DNA of 64,000 bases from Halobacteriovoraceae bacterium (lineage in GTDB: Bacteria; Bdellovibrionota; Bacteriovoracia; Bacteriovoracales; Bacteriovoracaceae), in the NCBI GenBank assembly GCA_002713145.1, contig PAVS01000011.1:1-64000 (forward strand), written 5' to 3'. The translations under genes were made by a program, and so were the position numbers. The notes beneath the pieces were generated by a model that was given only the letters and a program-made list of their open reading frames with translations, was not told the DNA's origin and did not search any database. Positions 56,035-64,000 of the stretch are shown piece by piece. Position 1 is the first letter of the stretch. Each line of letters begins with the position of its first letter.

Positions 56035-56196
56035 AGCTTAATAATTCATAAAAATGAACTACTTAGCTCAATTATAAGGACTAATCGATTGAGGCGTAGA
56101 TTAATTAAATTTTTACGTGATTTCAGCGTCTTAGATGGTGAAAAATTAAGTTCATTTTAAGTTATTGATTTTTACTCCCAATAAATATGGGCAAAA

Positions 56197-59100
56197 TCAG
56201 ATACCCCATTTTGAGTTGAGATAATTAATGAGTTTGGTGCGATCAGCACCACTGGTTTGGGTATTGAGAAAGATGACTTCTAGAATCTCTCCATCCCAGC
56301 TATTTCCAGTGCCAGTATCTTTAGGGCCTTTTCCTAAGATAAAAGTTTGAGCTCCTCCAATAGATCCTGTCATAGTACCAGAGGAATGTGATTGAGAAAG
56401 GCTTCCATTTACATAAATATTAAATGCTCCTCCGTCGGCCCAGGTGGCACCGACAACTTGAGTATTAGTCGTCTGTTCACTTGACTGACTCTCTGATTGA
56501 ATATGAGTGCTGTCTGCTCTTTGTACTCCACCTTTAAGACAGTTATTACAGCCACCACTCGCTCCTGATTGATCATAACGGAGGGCTATTGTGTCATCGG
56601 CGCCAGAGGGATTTTTGGTGTGTAAAAAGCCTTTATCTGTATTAGTTACATCTGATTTAATGACGATAAAAAACTCAAAAGCCTGAAAGCCATTAACATA
56701 GAGTTCTCCATCATCATCTTCTAAAAAATCACCATCACCCATAAATTCTAATCCATCAAGTCCATTCACTGTCGCAGTTCTATAAAAAGGTCTTTTGCCA
56801 ACATCAGTTTGAATGAAATCTCTTCCAAAACCAGCTTTGTCTGTTATGCATCCTACAGTTTCCCCATCTGAGCTGACATTGGTGGTGCAACCACTGTCGG
56901 TAAAAAGTGTGGTGCTATCACTAAAATCTAACCATAAAGCGAGATTAAGATCTGTTAGATCAAAAATTTCTGCCGTCGCTGTTGATGAGAATGGTCCCAG
57001 CAGTCCATTATTAGCCGCGACTCTAAATTCATAGGTCACTCCAGAACTCAGTCCTGCGATTTCTGTCGAGTTTACTGTCGGGTTAGGGGAGTGATTGATC
57101 CATGTTGACTCACCCTGTTCACGATATTGAACCACATAATGGGTAAGTGCTGTTCCATTATCATTAGGTACTGACCAAGAAAGTGCTAAGGTTGTATTAG
57201 ATGTTGTCGGAGCAGTGGTAAGACCTGTGACTTGATCTGGAGGAGTGATCCCGGTATTTGCATCTACGATAACTCCACTTAAATCATCAAGGTATAAAGT
57301 GAAATCCAATACAGCATCAGCAGTATCAGCTGCTTTAATCGTCCCCCCATTAAGATCAATGGAGGTACTCGTTACAGTGATTCCATCAAGATCACTTTCC
57401 CCCGCTTGCACGGTGTAAGCAAATTCTAATCCTGTTGAACCACTACCAGACTGATAAGTGGCATAACGAGTGTTACCATCTACATCTAAAATGATTCTTG
57501 GGAAATTAGTCACGTTAACAAGCTCATTAAAATTCACTTGAAAAAGTATTTCAACATTTTCGGGGTAAGTTCCATTAACAGGCTCAATAAATTCAACGAT
57601 GCTTGGTACGTCTGAATCAACAAGAATTGAAGAAAAATCATTTGGGATAAAAGTTAAATCAGCAGCGTTGCCGGCAGCATCAGTTATTGTTCCTGAATTT
57701 AAATCAAGTGGACTGGTTGTGGTGATTCCATCACTATCAGCATCTCCGGCAGCGATAGTGTAGATAAAATAAAGAGTAGCGGTGGTACTTCCATTATCAT
57801 AATCAGCGTAAATGTTTGCCGTTGATTGGGCATTAAAATTGAGTTGAACTCTAGGAGCTCCACTCACTGTTACATTTTCATCAAAAGTGATGGCATAAGT
57901 AAGATCATCATTTAAATTATAAGTTTGCGCGTTGATTGTATTGGTTGAAATACTTGGTGCTATAGTATCTTTTAAAACAGTGCTACTGGCTTGAGTGGCA
58001 TTCATGCCGATGGCATTATCATGATCCGCAGTCACTACCAGCGCAGCATTATCTGCAGCTGCTGACACATCGATGGCCCCAGTTGTAAAAGTATTACTGG
58101 AACAAGTCGGTGTCGCCGCCACTCCGCCAATATCCAGAGTGACCGTTCTGCCATCTTCAGAACATGTGCCTGTTACAGTATAGGAAGTGTAATTACTGAG
58201 GTTAATAATACTAAGAGCATCGATGGTGACTGTAGGGGTATTGTCAAGAATATCAAACTGACTTGAGGTTGCAGCTGTTAGTCCTGATGAGTTAAAATTA
58301 AAACTATAACCTGTATTCACTGTATCAATAGAAATATCATCGAACGTGGCGACTCCATTCACAGCAGCTTTTGCAACACTTCCACCGAGACTCGCACTTC
58401 CAGCACTAGGGTCATTATTAAAACTTAGTGTCACCATGGCAGAACTTGTGGTGACCAGATTATTGCTCCCGTCACGAACTTCAACAGTAATAGCCGGTGA
58501 TATCAAAGCGTCTTTATAGGTATCTGTAGGTTGATTGGTAATCACGAGTTGTGTGGGAGGGTTTAGACTTCCCACTAAAACACCTGTGGTATCGGTGGTA
58601 AGTAATGCTGTCGTTAGATCTGAAGAAGCTGGAATATTTGTACTTGAAGTTGCCGTCGCTAATTGATGATCAAGATTATTTCCAATGACAATTCCATCGC
58701 CGTCATAATCACTTGCTGTGACATTATAAGAAAATGAAAAATTTTTGGTTCCATTTCCATTTAAATAACTTGCATACACTGTGTTGGAGCCAATAATTAG
58801 GGGAAGACGTGGAACATCATCTACAAAATCAACGGGAATATTATAATTGAGAACAAAGTTTAACTGTTGCCCGTTAGTATAAGTGCCATCCGGGTTCGTA
58901 ATAATGGATACTACTTTAGGTTGTCTCGCGTCGACTTGAAGGTTCGGGGTGAGGGGAGCGGTAAAACTTAAAACCGCATTTTCCCCGGTTAAACTTTTTA
59001 TGCTGCCACTATTGAGATCTATTTGGTTATCAATTTCAACACCATTGGTATCAAAGTCATCGATATTAACTTCATAACTAAAAGTAAGAGTGTCGCTGCC

Positions 59101-60087
59101 TGAACCTGAGTCATAAGCAAAATCAACTTCTTGTCCTCCCATATCGACTTTTATAATAGGAATTTCTTCAACCACAACTTTTTCGGTAAAGGCTAAATCA
59201 AATGAAATGATTTCTTGAAAATAATAAGTACGGGATTGAATATTTTCTACTTTATTAACATAGGGACTGAGTCCGTCTATAAAAACGTTATCGAGCACTG
59301 TTTGGAGTGCAGCAGAGATACTAAAGTTGAGATCGGCATTATTGCCAGCACTATCTTTAATGGTTGATCCAGTGCTATCAATACTTGTGACTAAGTTTAG
59401 GCCATCAAGATCTTGATCATTTTCCCCAATAATTTTTTTAAAGGATAGGAGCTTCCCTCCACTCCCGCTTAAGTATTGCACAGTCTGAATCTCTCCATCA
59501 ATATTGACCTCAAGCTTTGGACTTCCAGTCACAATGATCGATTCAGAGAATTCGATAGAGAAAACTAATCCTTGACCCAGGTAATAAGTCTTAGGAGAAG
59601 GAGGTATAATATTGGTGATACTTGGAATTGTGGTATCAATATAGATGTCTTGAGCATTAAAAGTGCCCACATCAAGCTGGGCATCTTTCCAACTTCCCCC
59701 CATAAAGATTTGCACTTGGCCTGCGTTTAAATCGATATTGCTATTTATTTCAATTCCATCTTCATCATTATGACCGGATTGAACGGTGTAGGTGAAAACG
59801 ACATTTTGAGTTCCACTACCACTTTTGTAATCAGCGTAAACAGTAGTGCCTCCCACTGTAAGCTCAATGCGTGGTGTCCCTGAAATAAGCACTTTGGTTG
59901 AAGATTCTAAAATAAAGTTGAGTTGATCATTTTCTTTATAAGTTTTTTTGGGAGGAAGATAAATTTGGAATTCTTCATTTCCAATTTTATGGTTAGCAAA
60001 TAAGCTCGCTGCTTCATCTTCTTTGCTTTGATCAAAGCAAGAGACGGTGGCAATTAAAAATATGAATAAAAATAAATATTTAACCAA
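56197..60087 (-). CDS. Giant Ig-like repeat lipoprotein 3
   Basis: This gene encodes 1296 residues. The TTG at 60087 is preferred because AGGA lies 5-6 nt before it; a TTG at 60099 would overlap the ribosome site. The leader ends in TVSCFD, a weaker lipobox. Six Ig-like repeats, one Big-type repeat of the first subtype and one TGTCSEDG repeat are followed by a fibronectin type III-like domain nearly identical to that of paralogue 2. A C-terminal LamG-like domain (LNLALWLDFSDSTTLF to LINYLNSKWGI) ends it and is clearly diverged from that of paralogue 2. It is probably a surface adhesin. Confidence 0.9.
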   Translation of the reverse strand: MVKYLFLFIFLIATVSCFDQSKEDEAASLFANHKIGNEEFQIYLPPKKTYKENDQLNFILESSTKVLISGTPRIELTVGGTTVYADYKSGSGTQNVVFTYTVQSGHNDEDGIEINSNIDLNAGQVQIFMGGSWKDAQLDVGTFNAQDIYIDTTIPSITNIIPPSPKTYYLGQGLVFSIEFSESIIVTGSPKLEVNIDGEIQTVQYLSGSGGKLLSFKKIIGENDQDLDGLNLVTSIDSTGSTIKDSAGNNADLNFSISAALQTVLDNVFIDGLSPYVNKVENIQSRTYYFQEIISFDLAFTEKVVVEEIPIIKVDMGGQEVDFAYDSGSGSDTLTFSYEVNIDDFDTNGVEIDNQIDLNSGSIKSLTGENAVLSFTAPLTPNLQVDARQPKVVSIITNPDGTYTNGQQLNFVLNYNIPVDFVDDVPRLPLIIGSNTVYASYLNGNGTKNFSFSYNVTASDYDGDGIVIGNNLDHQLATATSSTNIPASSDLTTALLTTDTTGVLVGSLNPPTQLVITNQPTDTYKDALISPAITVEVRDGSNNLVTTSSAMVTLSFNNDPSAGSASLGGSVAKAAVNGVATFDDISIDTVNTGYSFNFNSSGLTAATSSQFDILDNTPTVTIDALSIINLSNYTSYTVTGTCSEDGRTVTLDIGGVAATPTCSSNTFTTGAIDVSAAADNAALVVTADHDNAIGMNATQASSTVLKDTIAPSISTNTINAQTYNLNDDLTYAITFDENVTVSGAPRVQLNFNAQSTANIYADYDNGSTTATLYFIYTIAAGDADSDGITTTSPLDLNSGTITDAAGNAADLTFIPNDFSSILVDSDVPSIVEFIEPVNGTYPENVEILFQVNFNELVNVTNFPRIILDVDGNTRYATYQSGSGSTGLEFAYTVQAGESDLDGITVTSTSIDLNGGTIKAADTADAVLDFTLYLDDLSGVIVDANTGITPPDQVTGLTTAPTTSNTTLALSWSVPNDNGTALTHYVVQYREQGESTWINHSPNPTVNSTEIAGLSSGVTYEFRVAANNGLLGPFSSTATAEIFDLTDLNLALWLDFSDSTTLFTDSGCTTNVSSDGETVGCITDKAGFGRDFIQTDVGKRPFYRTATVNGLDGLEFMGDGDFLEDDDGELYVNGFQAFEFFIVIKSDVTNTDKGFLHTKNPSGADDTIALRYDQSGASGGCNNCLKGGVQRADSTHIQSESQSSEQTTNTQVVGATWADGGAFNIYVNGSLSQSHSSGTMTGSIGGAQTFILGKGPKDTGTGNSWDGEILEVIFLNTQTSGADRTKLINYLNSKWGI

Positions 60088-60112
60088 GCTATTCCTCAAT
60101 AAAATTCACTTC

Positions 60113-60121
60113 TTTATCGGT
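60113..60121 (-). promoter_or_regulatory. ACCGATAA motif before giant lipoprotein 3
   Basis: On the minus strand ACCGATAAA lies about 25 nt before the TTG start. Together with GCCGATAAGG upstream of paralogue 2 and the shared TGAGG-N0/1-AATAGC around both starts, it marks a conserved promoter-leader. The -35 is not recognisable. Confidence 0.3.
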
Positions 60122-60284
60122 ATATATGACTAGAATATTCAGTCTTAACCATTATAAATCATTACAGAAAACGCTCATTCTTAATAAATTAAGTTTAATA
60201 ATTTCAAGAGGTTAACGTGGTGGATATGAATAAATATTAAACTAGGGAAAAAATAATAATAAAAGTCACAACTTATTGAGGCAA

Positions 60285-63200
60285 TTATAAGTCTTCAGGC
60301 GTTGCAAACTGAACATGAGAATCAGTGGTGAACTTATATTCAGCTTTCACTCGATCATCAGAGAGAATGGTATTAGACATACGAATGGAGTCGAGTCCCC
60401 CCTCAAAATAAATGAAGCCTCCACCACCCCAAATCTTGGTCGTCGCTCCAAAATCAAAGAAAGATCTCGAAGTTTTATTACCGGTTCCACTATTACCAGA
60501 ACCGTTGAGCACACCGTTAACATAATATTTAAATTGTCCATTAGAGGCATTTCTCGAGACGGTGACATAGCGCCAGGTATTATCATTAACCACAAAATTA
60601 CTTTGTACCTGGGTGCCCCCGCCTGAAGATGAGCCTATGCGCCCACTTGCATTAATAAAAGTGTAAAATAAATCTTCAGAAGGTCTAGTTCCTGATAATC
60701 CGACTACACCTGGCGCTCTCCAGTCTGTATTATCACCAGTTTGAGTGGTTTTTATCCAGAATGAAAGTGTAGAAGTTCGACCTAGAGTATTTGCTAAATT
60801 GTACGTAAGTTTTAAAGTAGAAGAACCATTAAGATTGATTGCATTTCCAACTGGCCCGCTGATGTCAGTAAGGGTACCGTTAGCAGTCCCATTTCGGTTA
60901 TTTGAAGTTTCATCTAAGTAAGTGGAACCAGATTTATTCATCAGCCACACTCCTTCATATTCACTCCAAATAGTGGAACTACTTTCATTATTACTGGCGA
61001 CAGGATTGTTGTAGTAAAGATAAATATTTATTTCAGAATTTGCTGGAGCACTATCCAGCTTCACCCAAATATAACTGGTGCCACTTGCATTCCATGTATC
61101 TATGGCATAAGGAAGGGTGGTTGAGTGATCATCTTTTACAAAACGAATATCATCACCATTGGCCAAGAAATCACTGTAATTTATCTTAGAACTATCCAAC
61201 TTGACTAGAACCGGCATATTGGTAAAGCTGGTGGGGATATCAAGATTATTTATGGAGATTCTAACTCGTTTTGAATAATCCGTATTCCACCAAGTAAGAT
61301 TAGAAACAAAATCTATAGAAGTTGCGGCTGAAGTTAAGATTGAGTCATCATCACTAAAAGTAAAATTAACCGTTTCGCTCGCAGCATTTTTTAAATAAAT
61401 AAATTTTGAACCTTCATAGGGTGCATAGGAAAGACTTGTGACCTGGTTAGTGCAAAAAGCATCGGTGAAGACTTGTACATCACCATCTTCAGCAATATTG
61501 ATTTGTTTAGCTGAAGCAGATCCTGTCTTGATCCCGTTAGGGTCAACCATGCTCACTTCAGCTAAAGTACAAGTATCCACAATGATCTCAGAAGGTAAGT
61601 TGGTTGAAATAAAAGTTGGCTCAACACTGGTATTAATTGACCGAGAGGTATTATCTAGGTTAGTTCCATTAAAAATTAGGGTTAAACTTTGATTAGCCGT
61701 ATTTGATTTGAAATATATTGTTTGAGCACTGCTGCCATTGGCAATACTAGTCGACGTGATTGAATTGGTACAAGCTGCATCAGAATAAAAACTCCCCGTA
61801 CCATTATTGATAATAAGAGTAATATTTTCTGTCGCGCTGACATTGGAAACATTTCCCTCATCATCTTGAGCTTGAACAGCATAAGAGACACAGCTATTGG
61901 TGGCGATAACCGCATTAGGTCCCACCACTTCTAATTTTGTTGGAGTGGTGGAAATACTTTGCCCTGTAAGGCTTCTTGAAATTTGAGTTCCACTATTATA
62001 GTCAATCGTCACGGTACCGTTATGAGTTCCAGTTGCCGTAGGAGTGTAACTTAATACAATAGTACAATTGTTATTTATTGAGCTTCCACAGGTTCCCCCT
62101 GTTCCAGGGTAACTTCCTCCTTTGAAAGCAAAGGGAGCTGATAGGGTGGTTTCACTGATAGGTGTCGCAGTTCCACCAGTGTGGGTTATGAGAAGAGTCT
62201 GATCAGCACTTCCACCTAAAGTCACATCTCCAAAATTAACAGCGGATGTTGGTGAAAAAGCAAGTGTGGTATCAAAAATATTAAAGCTCGTTGAAGTATC
62301 AGAACTTAAACCCGTAGCCGATGCGCTAAGAGTGAAACCGTTATGGGCTTGATTAATACTAATATTGTTAAAAGTCGCAACACCATTCACCGCATTTTGT
62401 GTCAGCGTTCCGCTAAGCGTGGCACTTCCTCCACTGGGATCAGCTCCAAAACTTAAAGTAATGGCGTCAGTAGCTGTGGCCACCAAACTATTGGTAGAAT
62501 CTCTCACTTCTACAGTAAGAGAAGGAATAATGGCATTATTTATCTCAGTGTTCACCGGTTGGGTGACAAACGCTAGTTGTGTTGGGATCGCTGTGATATT
62601 AAAACTTGTTGAAGTGACAGAGCTAAGTCCAGTGGCAGAGAACTGTAAAGTGTATCCAGATCCTGAATTATTAATTTGTAGATCAGAAAAACTAGCGCTT
62701 CCATTGACGGCAGACACATTCGTCGTCCCACTCAGAGTTCCACTACTAGGATTATTTGCAATAGCGACAGATAAGGTATCACTATCATTCGTTTTGTTTC
62801 CATAGGCATCTTGAATTTCTACGACAACAGCTGGATTGATGTTGGTATTTTTTAATGCATCACTTGGTTCTGTGGTAATCACAAGTTGAGATTTAGCCGC
62901 AGCCGTAATATTAAAACTATTAGATGTGGCAGCACTTAATCCTGTAGCATTAGCGCTAAGTGTATAACCAGCAGCTGCTTTATCAATATTGATGTCACTA
63001 AAGGTCGCGACACCATTTATAGCAGCGACAGATAAAGTTCCGCCTAGGGTTCCGGAGCCAGCATTATTTGCAAAACTAAGAGTCACAGTATCAGTAGCAC
63101 TGGTGTCTCTATTATTATTTCCATCGAGAAGCTCGACAGTGATCGCTGGAGAAATATTCCCTCCAGCAATAGCATCACTTGGCCCCTGTACAAATGCCAG

Positions 63201-64000
63201 TTGAGTTGCAGGAGCTTGAGTAATATTAAAAGCAGTTGAGGTTGCACTGGTTAAACCGGTTGCACTAAAGCTGAAAGTATATCCGCTGTTAACCGTATCA
63301 ATACTAATGTCATTAAAAGTTGCCACACCATTTACTGCTGCTATACTTGTCGTTCCAGCGATACTTGCACTCCCACCACTTGGATCTGTTCCAAAACTTA
63401 AAGTCACAGTATCATTAGCAGAGGTAACTATATTGTTAGAGGCATCTCTAATCTCAACAGTTATAGCTGGAGCGATAACAAAATCATTATAGGTATCAGT
63501 GGGCTCACTTGTGATCACTAATTGAGTGGGAATACTAAAAATATTAAAAGAAGACGATGTTGCACCTGTTAAGCCCGTTGCATTGGCATCGAGAGTGTAA
63601 CCATCTCCCACATTGTCTATATTGAGATCACTAAAAGTAGCAAGTCCGTTCACTGCACTTACTGTCGTGGTACCACTAAGAGTTCCACTACTAGGATTAT
63701 TATTAATACTGAGAGTAATGCTATCTGTATCTGAAGTTCTATTTCCATAGCTATCCACAATTTCAACACTTACCGCCGGCGCTATATCAACTCCATATTG
63801 TGTATGACTAGGTTCTTGTGTAAAAGCCAAGGTAGCCTTCGCACCTGGAGTAATATTAAAACTTGTTGTGGTCGAGGAAGTGAGCCCACTTGCTGTTGCA
63901 TTTAAGGTGTATCCACTCGCTGCTTTATCAATGGTGATATCATTAAAGGTGGCAAGACCATTTATGGCCGCAACCGTCACAGTTCCTCCCAGGGTTGCAC
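60285..64000 (-). CDS. Giant Ig-like repeat protein 4, N terminus outside window
   Basis: The frame is open to the window edge, so at least 1238 residues are visible and the start lies to the right. At least six Big-type repeats of about 105 residues cycle through the same three subtypes as in paralogue 2. They are followed by an ASPM/HYDIN-like beta domain (AVNFGDVTLGGSADQTLLITHTGG) and two divergent Ig-like units with paired cysteines. A DUF2341 domain (WWNTDYSKRVRISINNLDIP to YNNP) and a C-terminal LamG-like domain (GNAINLNGSSTLKL, TLSFWIKTTQTGDN) end it. DUF2341 with LamG is a combination known from secreted binding proteins. It ends 186 nt from gene 3. Confidence 0.9.
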   Translation of the reverse strand, partial: ATLGGTVTVAAINGLATFNDITIDKAASGYTLNATASGLTSSTTTSFNITPGAKATLAFTQEPSHTQYGVDIAPAVSVEIVDSYGNRTSDTDSITLSINNNPSSGTLSGTTTVSAVNGLATFSDLNIDNVGDGYTLDANATGLTGATSSSFNIFSIPTQLVITSEPTDTYNDFVIAPAITVEIRDASNNIVTSANDTVTLSFGTDPSGGSASIAGTTSIAAVNGVATFNDISIDTVNSGYTFSFSATGLTSATSTAFNITQAPATQLAFVQGPSDAIAGGNISPAITVELLDGNNNRDTSATDTVTLSFANNAGSGTLGGTLSVAAINGVATFSDINIDKAAAGYTLSANATGLSAATSNSFNITAAAKSQLVITTEPSDALKNTNINPAVVVEIQDAYGNKTNDSDTLSVAIANNPSSGTLSGTTNVSAVNGSASFSDLQINNSGSGYTLQFSATGLSSVTSTSFNITAIPTQLAFVTQPVNTEINNAIIPSLTVEVRDSTNSLVATATDAITLSFGADPSGGSATLSGTLTQNAVNGVATFNNISINQAHNGFTLSASATGLSSDTSTSFNIFDTTLAFSPTSAVNFGDVTLGGSADQTLLITHTGGTATPISETTLSAPFAFKGGSYPGTGGTCGSSINNNCTIVLSYTPTATGTHNGTVTIDYNSGTQISRSLTGQSISTTPTKLEVVGPNAVIATNSCVSYAVQAQDDEGNVSNVSATENITLIINNGTGSFYSDAACTNSITSTSIANGSSAQTIYFKSNTANQSLTLIFNGTNLDNTSRSINTSVEPTFISTNLPSEIIVDTCTLAEVSMVDPNGIKTGSASAKQINIAEDGDVQVFTDAFCTNQVTSLSYAPYEGSKFIYLKNAASETVNFTFSDDDSILTSAATSIDFVSNLTWWNTDYSKRVRISINNLDIPTSFTNMPVLVKLDSSKINYSDFLANGDDIRFVKDDHSTTLPYAIDTWNASGTSYIWVKLDSAPANSEINIYLYYNNPVASNNESSSTIWSEYEGVWLMNKSGSTYLDETSNNRNGTANGTLTDISGPVGNAINLNGSSTLKLTYNLANTLGRTSTLSFWIKTTQTGDNTDWRAPGVVGLSGTRPSEDLFYTFINASGRIGSSSGGGTQVQSNFVVNDNTWRYVTVSRNASNGQFKYYVNGVLNGSGNSGTGNKTSRSFFDFGATTKIWGGGGFIYFEGGLDSIRMSNTILSDDRVKAEYKFTTDSHVQFATPEDL

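Noticed and set aside
56174..56190. Possible terminator after giant gene 3 (CCCA/TGGG)
   Set aside because: A 4-bp stem without a T tract is too weak to call.
44830..64000. Many open frames of 60-100 codons on the plus strand
   Set aside because: They are shadows of the Thr/Ser/Asp-rich giant genes; they are uniform in composition, lack ribosome sites and follow the repeat period.

Overview
The window is AT-rich chromosomal DNA from a Gram-negative bacterium. The gene content points to Bdellovibrionota, most likely the marine or soil Bacteriovoracales group of predatory bacteria. The supporting signs are a TIGR02147-type regulator sitting in an operon with GNGGG-type secreted proteins, many small secreted cysteine-rich proteins, very large repeat lipoproteins, and a rpsB-to-truA essential gene string with Bdellovibrio-like content. 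This placement is inference from gene content only. No tRNA, CRISPR array, insertion sequence or phage gene is visible.

Layout. Positions 1-230 hold the 3' part of a 5S rRNA, its terminator and an unusual partial repeat of the 5S tail. Positions 256-6950 are an accessory zone of small exported proteins of unknown function: a three-gene overlapping operon (TIGR02147 regulator, HExxR protein, GNGGG protein), four small secreted proteins each preceded by the same 20-bp palindrome, and a papain/C39-like cysteine peptidase. Positions 7021-18371 are core: ftsK, then rpsB-tsf-pyrH-frr-uppS-cdsA-rseP-tsaB-(Psd-like)-pssA-truA, reading in one direction with many 1-4 nt overlaps. Positions 18462-33000 mix core genes (tig, nadC, rimO, epmA, ftsY, zapA, 5-formyl-THF cyclo-ligase, rny) with exported or membrane proteins (a reduced ComEC-like protein, an M23 peptidase-like protein).

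Positions 33137-39376 carry two tandem paralogues of about 1,030 residues with paired cysteine motifs and a C-terminal coiled coil. Positions 39373-44330 carry a Nudix hydrolase, a CBS-domain membrane protein, a ferredoxin, a leucine-type dehydrogenase, a free-methionine sulfoxide reductase and an exported trypsin-like protease. From 44830 to the right edge the minus strand holds at least four giant exported proteins (2222, 1436, 1296 and more than 1231 residues). They are built from Ig-like repeats; the three with visible N termini share a CFD lipoprotein start, and their C-terminal domains differ. They look like a family of cell-surface fibres or adhesins.

The most novel signals are the shared operator GTTTCA-N8-TGAAAC over four secreted-protein genes, the giant lipoprotein family with a three-repeat super-unit, the tandem 1,000-residue paralogues, a Psd-like protein without the self-cleavage serine, and several genes whose -10 box lies 6-8 nt before an ATG without a Shine-Dalgarno site (probable leaderless mRNAs).
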